A stretch of 64,000 nt of DNA, taken from positions 1 through 64,000 of the forward strand of contig DASCMH010000008.1 of NCBI GenBank assembly GCA_036010905.1, in the 5' to 3' direction. A program made the position numbers and the translations under genes. The notes beneath the pieces were generated by a model, which worked only from the letters and a program-made list of their open reading frames with translations, was not told the origin of the DNA and made no database searches. Numbering within the stretch: position 1 is the first letter of the stretch; each line of letters begins with the position of its first letter. This stretch comes from SMWD01 sp002729875 (GTDB lineage: Bacteria; Pseudomonadota; Gammaproteobacteria; Steroidobacterales; GCA-2729495). Below are positions 44,434 through 52,250 of this stretch, one piece after another.

Positions 44434-45267
44434 TTACCTGCCACGAATCATAACTGCCTGCACCACTCGTACTCGATTGTTCTGCAGATTACCAAGCATA
44501 TTTTCGCACTTGGTTTTTGCATCATCGCCCATTAATAAGTGCAGCCCAACCGGGGGCCACTCCTGACCCCTTAATCGTTGCAGAACCGTGCGGAAGAATA
44601 CCGCAGATTCGCTGCTTTTATCCTCCCATTGCACATGAATATATCCCAAAGCTGACAATATGGAGCGGAGATCTTCTACAGCAATTAAATGACTAACCGC
44701 ATTATCCGCGGCCCAGGGAACAGGATAATGTAATTCTTCATTGTTTCCGGCAAAAATGTCATGAAATACAAACTGTCCGCCGGGCCTCAATACCCGGCTG
44801 ATCTCATTGTAAAAACCTGTCTTGTCGGCAATATTCATCTGTACATGTTCTGTCCAGACAATATCGAAGTTCCGGTCGGCAAACGGCATTGCCAGCGCAC
44901 TACCCTGGCGAAAAAAAGTCTTAGACTTCAAACCAACTCTGGCTGACAACATTGCGGCAATACGGCAGTATTCTTCGGTCAGATCCAGCCCGGATACATT
45001 GCAGCCAAAGACAGTTGCCAGATAACGACCGGTCCCCCCCAGGCCACAACCCACATCAAGCAAAGAATAATCTGCTCGGATCCTGGCCCATTGCGCGAGT
45101 TCTTCGGTAGCCTTTCGGCCGCGTATATGGAATTCGTCGAGTGCAGCCAGATCATCGACCAGCAGTTCATCGATATTCTTGCCTGTCGTTTTAAGAGCAT
45201 CGAGTATCTGCTCCTCAAGCTTTGCTTTGGAGTAATACTCTGAGACACTGCGGTCATAAGCCGACAT
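44434..45267 (-). CDS. Class I SAM-dependent methyltransferase
   Basis: 277 residues from ATG 45267, with AAGGGG 11 bases upstream; ATG 45276 is also possible. The SAM-binding motif I is LLDVGCGLGGTGRYLA, followed by VSGLDLTEEYC (motif II), FDIVWTEHVQMNI and ISRVLRPGGQFVFHDIFAG. The pattern resembles sarcosine/dimethylglycine and UbiE-type small-molecule methyltransferases; the substrate is unknown. Its 5' end abuts a decayed GNAT gene. Confidence 0.85.
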   Translation of the reverse strand: MSAYDRSVSEYYSKAKLEEQILDALKTTGKNIDELLVDDLAALDEFHIRGRKATEELAQWARIRADYSLLDVGCGLGGTGRYLATVFGCNVSGLDLTEEYCRIAAMLSARVGLKSKTFFRQGSALAMPFADRNFDIVWTEHVQMNIADKTGFYNEISRVLRPGGQFVFHDIFAGNNEELHYPVPWAADNAVSHLIAVEDLRSILSALGYIHVQWEDKSSESAVFFRTVLQRLRGQEWPPVGLHLLMGDDAKTKCENMLGNLQNNRVRVVQAVMIRGR

Positions 45268-45276
45268 CTTATTCAT

Positions 45277-45518
45277 ACCCCTTAACAGGTATGAATGACT
45301 ATCAGGCTTAATCGATGTCAAATAACACTCCCCCTGATCACGCCACAGCCCACCAGGTTTGCATTTCTCCACACACTCCAGACGGTAATATCCGGCTGGC
45401 GTAATGCATTAACATCCGGGTCTGCACGTTCAGGGCCCGATAGCTGATACCACTCCATTTTTGGAGCGGATACTGTCTGATTAGTGAAGGTTGGAGCTGC
45501 TTTGAATCTCCATTGCAT
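45277..45518 (-). pseudogene. Remnant of a GNAT N-acetyltransferase
   Basis: On the minus strand one frame reads LSGPERADPDVNALRQPDI then TVWSVWRNANLVGCG, which strongly resembles the YsnE-type GNAT core (ALRQPDITFW ... LVGCGALKE). After GVI it stops at TGA. In the next frame the sequence goes on as GECYLTSIKPDSHSYLLRG, matching the following GNAT block EIKSMRTSHSYLRRG. A frameshift in the run of five G near 45330 explains the break. The acetyl-CoA loop and the rest are missing, cut off where the methyltransferase gene begins. The N-terminal part also looks shortened. This is recognition by eye, not an alignment. Confidence 0.6.
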
Positions 45519-45568
45519 GCGCTTGTTCAGGCGCGGCCAGTCCAGCTTCCGGCCACATACGTGCCTGC

Positions 45569-45778
45569 CTACTCTTCATCACCCTGAAAATTCCACCACC
45601 ATATGCTTATCAGCAGTGCCGGCAGCATGGAAATAACAATGGCAGTCATTGCCGTATTCCCCAGGCCAATGCTGTCAAAAACCTGATTGCTTTCCAAATA
45701 ATACACAAGCCCATACGCCAGAATAGAAAAAACACATAGCGTAATAATAAATATTTTATAAAACGGAATTTTTTTCAT
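45569..45778 (-). CDS. Small membrane protein, unknown
   Basis: 69 residues. Two hydrophobic helices (about 9-28 and 44-61) are separated by a short polar loop, with a basic start (MKKIPFYK) and an acidic end (FQGDEE). No family recognised. The reading frame begins with ATG in an AT-rich context without a clear ribosome site. Confidence 0.5.
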   Translation of the reverse strand: MKKIPFYKIFIITLCVFSILAYGLVYYLESNQVFDSIGLGNTAMTAIVISMLPALLISIWWWNFQGDEE

Positions 45779-46061
45779 AACCGCAACAGTATACCAAATC
45801 CTATTTGTTAACCGGGTGAGTGATATTTATATATCTATGAGTAATTTTCTTCGCACCTTCAATGCATCATTACAATGGTAAATCCGCAATAACAATACAG
45901 GGATCGCAAACAACCGGCGAATCGACATCAAACCCCGGTTTCCAGTTCAAAACTACTGCCTGTCGAGATACCCGACCCCTTCTGGATAGCGGTGACTTAA
46001 AGGGATAACGTCAGTTGGTAATGATTTCCCATCGGGGGAAGCGTACACAAAAAGTTGCCAA

Positions 46062-46436
46062 TTACGTACCACCTGATTCTACAATCGATACGTTCCCTGC
46101 TTCGTTAAAGCCAATGGCATAAACCAAATCAGCTTTCCTGTTCCATATCAGATAATGTGTGGCCTCACTCTCTGCTGCTCGCTTATAAGCGCCCTCAAAT
46201 CCTTCTCTCTGGCCCAAATAGAATTCCGAAGAGCGCTTGTTCGGCGCCCCTAACAGGGAGACAACCAGAGATTCCGACATACCAAGTACTACCTCTTTAT
46301 ACCGTTCATGAAATTCCTGATTTTCCGATGATGTAATCAACCAGTCAGTCACAACGGTTAGACCGAAAAGCATAACTACCAGCAGAACTAAAAGCCTGAC
46401 CGTTGCAGCCGTGAATGGCCGGGAGTTTTTGGACAT
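46062..46436 (-). CDS. Membrane-anchored small protein, unknown
   Basis: 124 residues from ATG 46436, 8 bases after an AGG site; the frame extends upstream to 46517 with a Cys/Gly-rich segment that is less likely coding. One N-terminal transmembrane helix (VRLLVLLVVMLFGLTVVTDW) is followed by a soluble domain. The block MSESLVVSLLGAPNKRS, then YLIWNRKADLVYAIGFNEAG, recalls the SmpA/BamE-type fold, in which a helix ends in 'G-x-P' before a small sheet. This is a resemblance only. Confidence 0.6.
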   Translation of the reverse strand: MSKNSRPFTAATVRLLVLLVVMLFGLTVVTDWLITSSENQEFHERYKEVVLGMSESLVVSLLGAPNKRSSEFYLGQREGFEGAYKRAAESEATHYLIWNRKADLVYAIGFNEAGNVSIVESGGT

Positions 46437-46592
46437 GATGGCTACCTGGCGCCCGTCACAAGAGCCGGTCGACAGACAAGCCCCGCACCCACCGGCACAA
46501 ACTGTTTGCCCGTTCATGGGGGCAATGTCTGGAGTATTTCATTGCTTTTCCAATTAAGCGGATAAGCTGCAGATTGTACTGAAAATCGAACT

Positions 46593-47396
46593 CTACTTGA
46601 CAAATTTAAGCGTGAATCGGTCACTCTCGCCGATCTCAATATATTGCTCGCCATCATCAGCACGTAGCGTCGGTGGCAGTGACCATACGCCTGATTTATA
46701 GTCCTTCGTATCCTTCGGATTTGCGTTTATCTCAGCCTTGGCTACAAATTTAAAGCCTGCTTTTTCCACCAAGGCAATAGCATAGTCTTCATTGACATAG
46801 CCGGATGCCGCCTTCGGGTCCTGCGGCACAGCGGGGTTGCCACGATGCTCAATCACACCCAGCGTGCCGCCGGGTTTCAGCGCCCTGTATATGGTGGCAA
46901 ACATATCTTCAGCATAGCTGCGACCCATCCAGTTGTGGATATTGCGAAACGTCACAACCATATCAACCGAACCTTCGGGAACGAAGTCCATTTTATCTGG
47001 ATGCATCAATACAGCCATTTGCACGTTGCCATAGAGGTTTGGATATGCGGCCAGTTTATCCAGATATTTTTTAACGCCCATTTTTATAAACTTGATATCC
47101 GACTCCGGATCCCAGTGCGCCGCAATGTATTTGCCATCATCGTTCAGGTAGGGCGCAATGATTTCTGTATACCAGCCGCCTGCTGGCCAGATTTCGGCCA
47201 CTGTCTGTCCCTTTTCAAGACCGAAGAATTCCAGCGTTTCGACCGGATGACGCCATTCGTTACGAGCCCGGTTTTCTGCTGAACGATGCTCGCCGTTGGC
47301 AATTTCCGCCAAACCGTCTGCTGCAATTACACCGCCGGATATCACCAACAGCACGATACAACTCAGCACAGATGTCAACCATCGGCAATATGTCAT
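46593..47396 (-). CDS. Exported methyltransferase-like protein (COG4798 type)
   Basis: 267 residues. An evident signal peptide (WLTSVLSCIVLLVISGGVIAA) is followed by a Rossmann methyltransferase fold: ETLEFFGLEKGQTVAEIWPAG then GWYTEIIAPYL in place of motif I, VDMVVTFRNIHNWMG, and YRALKPGGTLGVIEHRG. The canonical glycine-rich SAM loop is replaced by AEIWPAGGWYTE. Members are annotated as predicted methyltransferases, but export raises the question of where SAM would come from. Substrate unknown. Confidence 0.8.
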   Translation of the reverse strand: MTYCRWLTSVLSCIVLLVISGGVIAADGLAEIANGEHRSAENRARNEWRHPVETLEFFGLEKGQTVAEIWPAGGWYTEIIAPYLNDDGKYIAAHWDPESDIKFIKMGVKKYLDKLAAYPNLYGNVQMAVLMHPDKMDFVPEGSVDMVVTFRNIHNWMGRSYAEDMFATIYRALKPGGTLGVIEHRGNPAVPQDPKAASGYVNEDYAIALVEKAGFKFVAKAEINANPKDTKDYKSGVWSLPPTLRADDGEQYIEIGESDRFTLKFVK

Positions 47397-47520
47397 GACA
47401 GATCTCCATTTCTTTCTGTAGTTAGCTTACGAACCAGAATAAAACATCAGATCGATAACGCCAAGGGTGGAAACCTGCAAATGGCCACAAGCCGGACATT
47501 TGACAAACTTTATTGTAGCG

Positions 47521-48177
47521 CTAGGTATAAGTTGCCGAGCAGATGTAGCTGACCTTGTCAGGTTGCGGTAAACGATAAAAGCCCCGCAGTTCATCAAGCA
47601 TGCCGGGGCGTAGCAGGCCGTGCGGGAAACGCCGGTCGAGACTGCGGCAGAATTTCGCTGCGAAAGCACTTGCACTGCGATAACGTTCCAGTTCATCCGG
47701 CTCAAGACCGGCATCGAACTCCGGATCATCAAACAGTCGGTCGAATAATGAATCGGCCAGGGCCCCGTTCGGCTGACTGGCCAGTACAGCCAGTGTGCCG
47801 ACATATTTATCGACTTCGGCCTGCATTTCCAGTTCGAGCAAAGTCACCGACTTGTCGGCTGATGCATTCCATACCAGGTAGTTGAAATGGCTGATTCCTT
47901 CGATAAGCTTACAAAAATCAGTAAAATTGCGTCGCCCAAGCCAGTTACGCGGGTCATGAATTTTAAGACGCTCAAGAAGTTCTGGGGCCAAATAGAGGCT
48001 TAGTGCAAGTTCACCTTCACATTCGCAGATCAACAGTTTTTCATCACTTACACGTACCGCGCTGGAATCCTCAATTGCGGCCAGAATACGATGATCGGTT
48101 ATCAGATAGTCAAGCACATCCAGATGTTGCTCGGTATCGTACAACTCACTAAGCAGTGATTGAAAATGCTGCAACAT
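47521..48177 (-). CDS. Unknown protein, second gene of a CRP-preceded pair
   Basis: 218 residues, soluble, acidic, with no signal peptide. The sequence is mostly helical by eye, starting MLQHFQSLLSELYDTEQHLD. The middle has LCECEG-like acidic text (LLICECEGELALSLYLAPEL) and ISHFNYLVWNASADKSVTLLELEMQAE. No known domain was recognised. It starts 20 bases after the gene at 48198 and is probably cotranscribed with it. Confidence 0.75.
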   Translation of the reverse strand: MLQHFQSLLSELYDTEQHLDVLDYLITDHRILAAIEDSSAVRVSDEKLLICECEGELALSLYLAPELLERLKIHDPRNWLGRRNFTDFCKLIEGISHFNYLVWNASADKSVTLLELEMQAEVDKYVGTLAVLASQPNGALADSLFDRLFDDPEFDAGLEPDELERYRSASAFAAKFCRSLDRRFPHGLLRPGMLDELRGFYRLPQPDKVSYICSATYT

Positions 48178-48197
48178 CGGTGTTCTGCACGGCCTGC

Positions 48198-48836
48198 TTA
48201 ATGCTTGGAATGTGAACGCACGCGCGCCAGAGGATACACACCGGACTGCTTAAGCATTCGTTCTGCACGACGACTGCCGGTCCTAAGCCACAATTCGTAG
48301 GTACGCAGTAGATTCTCATCAGTCATGGCGCATGCCGATTCCCGCATTTCGTTCAGAATATCGACCATATCCTGAAATTTTTCAGACAGTTCTACAAAAA
48401 TATCACACAGTGCGTGGCCCCTGAAATTCCTGCGAAGATGAACAGACAACGAGCGATAAGCGCCACCACCCATATATACGTAGTAGTCAATATCAAGGAC
48501 CGCGCTTCGCAGGCCGTCAGCAAAAAAGCCGGCCATAAATAACGACACATCACCCATGCGTTGCAAGGTTGTATTGCGCTCTGCTTCTGTCTGCGCATCG
48601 ACTGCATCGGCGAGCATCCCGGCCAGAGGTCTGATCGCCGGCCCCTCAGGGGTTAATTCATAGAGCGCTTCAGAACGGGAAAATAATGTCAGCAGACTTA
48701 CGACATAGTGTGCCGTATGATCGTCGAGTACGACTTTATTTGCGGCCAACGCTGAGTCCATGGACTCATGAAAAAAAGCATCCAAACTGGCTACCGGCTC
48801 AAGTTCCGGCAGTGACTCTCCTGTCATCTCGCTCAT
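48198..48836 (-). CDS. Unknown protein, first gene of a CRP-preceded pair
   Basis: 212 residues, soluble and likely all-helical, with GGAGG 4 bases before the ATG. Conserved-looking blocks are HYVVSLLTLFSRSEALYEL, RMGDVSLFMAGFFADGLR and YYVYMGGGAYRSLSVHLRR; the last two look like a ligand or partner surface. No domain recognised. Upstream is a promoter with a CRP site at -41.5. The gene and its partner have ordinary codon use and no sign of decay. Confidence 0.78.
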   Translation of the reverse strand: MSEMTGESLPELEPVASLDAFFHESMDSALAANKVVLDDHTAHYVVSLLTLFSRSEALYELTPEGPAIRPLAGMLADAVDAQTEAERNTTLQRMGDVSLFMAGFFADGLRSAVLDIDYYVYMGGGAYRSLSVHLRRNFRGHALCDIFVELSEKFQDMVDILNEMRESACAMTDENLLRTYELWLRTGSRRAERMLKQSGVYPLARVRSHSKH

Positions 48837-48939
48837 ACGCCCTCCAGAGGCTCACCCATTGCCGACCTTTGTAATATCACCAGACAAACGTCACCGATTT
48901 CAGCTACAGAATTGAATGCAGCCGAAAACCTTCTATCTG

Positions 48940-48982
48940 CTTATATCCCAGCTAAAAGAAAAATTTTGTGATGACAGTCACG
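48940..48982 (-). promoter_or_regulatory. Putative class II CRP-dependent promoter of 48198-47521
   Basis: The plus strand shows TGTGA-N6-TCACG at 48967-48982, nine of ten matches to the CRP site. On the minus strand TATAAG at 48945-48940 serves as -10, placing the start at about 48933 and the CRP centre at exactly -41.5, the class II distance. The -35 position holds CAAAAT, poor as expected for an activator-dependent promoter. Confidence 0.6.
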
Positions 48983-49082
48983 ATTATTAACAATCACCAG
49001 TCCCCGGGCGGGTTTTCTGATCATTGTGAGAGCAACTTTGTACTATTAAGTACTTTGTAAATTTATAAGCCAGATGCCGGTA

Positions 49083-50648
49083 TCAACCGGTCAGCGCAAC
49101 CGGATCTTCGATACGCAGCGCCTGAATCCGGCACTCAACCGGCTGTTGATGAAAACGAAAACTAAGCATGCCCTGCCCACGTAACGTGAAACCGACTATG
49201 AATGAAATCCCTAACTCATCAGTTGGCGTATCCCCGCTATTGGTTTTTCGATCGCAGATAACGTAACCCGCATCCGCCGCTTTTGCACCAAATAATGCAC
49301 CGGCCGTAAACAAATCATGCAAATAGCGCTGCACCTGATCATGTAATTCGCTCCAGGTTTCAGAATCATTCTTCTGAAAAGCTGCCCACTGCGAACCACG
49401 TGCAATATTTTCAAGGATAAATAAAGCTGTCCGTCGTTGACACAATTTGTCCCATTCCGCTGTACAGCCATACCCCTGGTTTAGTGTGACCAGTCCGGAC
49501 AGTTCGAAATGTGGCAGCTTGGTTATCCGCAATGAATTAATGCCGACCCGCTTCAGGGCTTGCTGTTCTTCGACATTAAGATCATATGGCAATTGCACGC
49601 AACCCTGCATCCTCAGTTGCGCCTCCTCATGCATGCCCCAGACCCCGACACGGGCATCACTGCTGACAAGCGTGCCAGCCAGGGCGCCAATTAAACTGTC
49701 TGGTTGCTGGTTGCTGTTAATCGGACGCGGGAAATAACTCACTACGTTAGGACTCATGAAACCGCTTTTCCGCGCTTGCCGAATCGCACTTCTAACGCTC
49801 TGCCAATCAGCCGGCGGGTCCAGCAGCATTATCGCGTTTCGTTTCCGGCAATAGCGCTCCGCCGTAAACAGTGCAACCGGGCCAAGATCCCGCTCATCCG
49901 CCACAGGACAAATAATATCAACGAACGGTTCCTGGTCTAGCGCAAATAATCCGGTACCTTCAGTATTGCAGCCGATCAGGTCGTAATCTGTCAGATGACC
50001 GGTTTCAGCCCACTCCTGATCACCATAAACATAAGAGGCGCCAATCTCGATGTCATGGCAAAACGTTATATCCGGGCGTTGTTCGGGAATCCTGTCCTTG
50101 ATACTGACCAGTTCGGAACCGAGCAGTGCATAGCCGATATAATCCGGATCTGCAACATCGACAGACAGCCCATGATAAACCTCCTGCTGCTCAATAATCG
50201 GGCTAACACGTGAGGTAAGACGATGAATAACAAGATTGAATCGATCGAAATCAGTCGACAATATGCCATCGTAATCGATCGATGCACGCAATAACTCAAA
50301 TGGCCCCGGGTTGATCGCTTCAAGTGTCAACACACCCGATGGTCCGGGGAAAACCATATGATGCCGTCGGGCGGAACTGCAAACCCTTACTACTGTTGCA
50401 TTTTTCCCGCCGTTGGCAAAGAACTGACGAAGAATTTTGAGTAACGCGCCATCATGACCCGGAACCCCGAAGCGCTGCAGGAACTCATCGATTCCACTGA
50501 TTGTGACAGGAATACCGACCGGACCGCGTGGCGCAGAACCAAGAAAAGCGACTACGGTGTCACGCCGAACGGGAATCGACTGACTGCTCGACAGACTTTC
50601 GGATACGAATATTCCGCTGCTGGTATTCTCAGACAAACAGCGCACCAC
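49083..50648 (-). CDS. Contractile-tail sheath-like protein, orphan
   Basis: 521 residues from GTG 50648. The N-terminus has the sheath opening SGIFVSESLSSSQSIPVRRD then TVVAFLGSAPRGPVGIPVTI and DEFLQRFG ... ILRQFFANGGKNATVVRV, as in myophage and eCIS sheath proteins. The C-terminal half has the sheath closing pattern: LFILENIARGSQWAAFQKND, SETWSELHDQVQRYLHDLFT, AGALFGAKAADAGYVICDRK and a final strand. Phage sheaths form the contractile outer tube. No tube, baseplate, spike, terminase or ATPase gene lies anywhere in this window, so this is a solitary gene between ldt-type and unknown genes. The middle is divergent, but the frame is intact and full length. Confidence 0.82.
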   Translation of the reverse strand: MVRCLSENTSSGIFVSESLSSSQSIPVRRDTVVAFLGSAPRGPVGIPVTISGIDEFLQRFGVPGHDGALLKILRQFFANGGKNATVVRVCSSARRHHMVFPGPSGVLTLEAINPGPFELLRASIDYDGILSTDFDRFNLVIHRLTSRVSPIIEQQEVYHGLSVDVADPDYIGYALLGSELVSIKDRIPEQRPDITFCHDIEIGASYVYGDQEWAETGHLTDYDLIGCNTEGTGLFALDQEPFVDIICPVADERDLGPVALFTAERYCRKRNAIMLLDPPADWQSVRSAIRQARKSGFMSPNVVSYFPRPINSNQQPDSLIGALAGTLVSSDARVGVWGMHEEAQLRMQGCVQLPYDLNVEEQQALKRVGINSLRITKLPHFELSGLVTLNQGYGCTAEWDKLCQRRTALFILENIARGSQWAAFQKNDSETWSELHDQVQRYLHDLFTAGALFGAKAADAGYVICDRKTNSGDTPTDELGISFIVGFTLRGQGMLSFRFHQQPVECRIQALRIEDPVALTG

Positions 50649-50688
50649 AACATTAAAACAACCTGGTTAGTGTATATGAAGCGGGCCT

Positions 50689-50704
50689 GTGATTGCTACA
50701 TCAC
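50689..50704 (-). promoter_or_regulatory. Inverted repeat upstream of the sheath-like gene
   Basis: GTGAT-N6-ATCAC, a perfect 5-base inverted repeat. It is two bases too long to be a CRP site. On the minus strand TATACA (50676-50671) is a possible -10, so the repeat overlaps the -35 region, a typical operator position. Confidence 0.35.
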
Positions 50705-50814
50705 TCCTGATAAATTGAATTCTTACACGAAAATGTATCGGTTTTTTCCAATCGCAGTCCTGAAATAAAAGTAACGACAGTCGCTGCGTAAAGATTCCAG
50801 CCACACAGTCTGAT

Positions 50815-51927
50815 TCAGTTGGCAACGGCATCACCAGCCGTAACCACACCACCTGTGACTCTCTCAGTATCACCGGTAGCGAGAATATTGATAACCCGCC
50901 TTAGATTATATGCATCAAGCCCGTTACCATGCTGCACGACCGGTACCGGGTAACCGCGATGATTACCGGCAATACTGTTTAGCCGCGATACTTCTATGAC
51001 CTGCTCGGATCCGGCGACAGACTCGATCAGGCTTGAACGCGCCATCGGTAACAACAGATTAAACCAGTCACGTTCATCTTCATCAAACGGGGCATGTGCC
51101 TCGAAATATAAATCAGTACCGTACCAACCAAACCGGTAGGGTTGATTAACTATCCGTACCCGGGTGCCGATCCGAACCTTGTTAAATATGTACTCTATGT
51201 CTTCCGGGTAGAGCCGAACGCAGCCGTGACTAACCCGCATACCGACGCCAGCCGGTTTATTTGTACCGTGAATGAGGTAACCGGGGATTCCAAGACCAAG
51301 CACATAGTGACCGAGTGGATTATCCGGTCCCGGTGGCACGCGCCGCGGTAACGGATCACCGGCAGCCTCGTGTTCATCACGTACCGAACGGGGCACAAAC
51401 CAGACCGGGTCACGCGCCCTGGATACAACCGTTGTCACACCGGTCGGAGTTACCCAACCGGCGCGCCCGATTCCAATAGGAAAAGTTTCAACGACAGCGG
51501 GTTCACCGTCAGCTACCGGCGGATAGTAGAAAAGGCGCTTGGCTGCGATATTCAGCACCAGTCCAACGCGTGGCGCGAGCGGCAACACAAACTGTGTCGG
51601 CAACACCACCAGAGTGCCCTCACCCGGCAGCCATGGATCAACTTCCGGGTTGGCGGCGACAAGTTCGTCATAACCCAGGCCATAGGCACGGGCAAAATCC
51701 ACGAAGGTGTCTTCATAGCGGGCCCGAACGATCTGTACCTGGCCGACGACATCCTGTTGCGCCGTGAAAGTAAAGTGATTGGCGTCAATCGGTATCAGTT
51801 CCCGCTCCATTAGCTCCGCCGCATAACTGGACTCACGCTCGTAAACGACCAGCTGATAGTCACTACATGCCGTCAGCATCGATAAGCAGCAGATACCAAT
51901 AACGGCCAGATTATGCATTGCATTCAT
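50815..51927 (-). CDS. L,D-transpeptidase lipoprotein (YkuD family with LysM-like head)
   Basis: 370 residues. A signal peptide ends in the lipobox SMLTAC. A LysM-like stretch follows (YEDTFVDFARAYGLGYDELV, then AANPEVDPWLPGEGTLVVLP). The YkuD catalytic domain (about 120-260) has HGTNKPAGVGMRVSHGCVRL with the catalytic SHGCVR. It would make 3-3 peptidoglycan crosslinks or attach proteins to peptidoglycan in the periplasm. The ATG overlaps the stop of the small gene at 51924 (ATGA). A C-terminal extension of about 100 residues follows the domain. Confidence 0.93.
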   Translation of the reverse strand: MNAMHNLAVIGICCLSMLTACSDYQLVVYERESSYAAELMERELIPIDANHFTFTAQQDVVGQVQIVRARYEDTFVDFARAYGLGYDELVAANPEVDPWLPGEGTLVVLPTQFVLPLAPRVGLVLNIAAKRLFYYPPVADGEPAVVETFPIGIGRAGWVTPTGVTTVVSRARDPVWFVPRSVRDEHEAAGDPLPRRVPPGPDNPLGHYVLGLGIPGYLIHGTNKPAGVGMRVSHGCVRLYPEDIEYIFNKVRIGTRVRIVNQPYRFGWYGTDLYFEAHAPFDEDERDWFNLLLPMARSSLIESVAGSEQVIEVSRLNSIAGNHRGYPVPVVQHGNGLDAYNLRRVINILATGDTERVTGGVVTAGDAVAN

Positions 51928-52250
51928 ACCCCAATCTCGCCGCCGGACATTATCAAGGCGTTTACCTTCTTATCGGTAAAAATTACTACATCTCGGTTGA
52001 ATTCCGGGTAAGGCGGTGCAAGTGTGGCAATGGGCGGACTGGCCACGTAAACAACGCAGCTGTGCACATCAGCATCTTCCAAGACCGTCAGTCCGGCAAT
52101 CATTTTCTCGAACCGCTTACCTGCCTGAATGGCAATTCCCCGGTCGCCGACCGGCTGCAACCGGTCAACGCTAATACTATCAAGGCAGTGGCAATGGATA
52201 CTGGTGCGGGCCAGGTAATTTTCTAGCGGAATATATTGCGCCCCAGCCAT
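51924..52250 (-). CDS. Small unknown protein between sohB and the transpeptidase
   Basis: 108 residues, no signal peptide, no recognised domain. Its start overlaps the sohB end by 28 bases and its stop overlaps the transpeptidase start by four (ATGA), which favours a real, translationally coupled gene. The sequence reads like a folded domain (LEDADVHSCVVYVASPPIA, then DVVIFTDKKVNALIMSGG). The true start may be internal. Confidence 0.6.
   Translation of the reverse strand: MAGAQYIPLENYLARTSIHCHCLDSISVDRLQPVGDRGIAIQAGKRFEKMIAGLTVLEDADVHSCVVYVASPPIATLAPPYPEFNRDVVIFTDKKVNALIMSGGEIGV

Noticed and set aside
45318..45518. 66-residue frame as an intact gene
   Set aside because: It stops in the middle of a GNAT motif that continues in the next frame, so it is better read as a pseudogene.
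49083..50648. Prophage remnant around the sheath-like gene
   Set aside because: No integrase, attachment-site duplication, lysis, capsid or other tail gene on either side, and the gene is full length.
50685..50708. CRP site upstream of the sheath-like gene
   Set aside because: The half-sites are two bases too far apart (8 rather than 6), so it is listed only as an inverted repeat.
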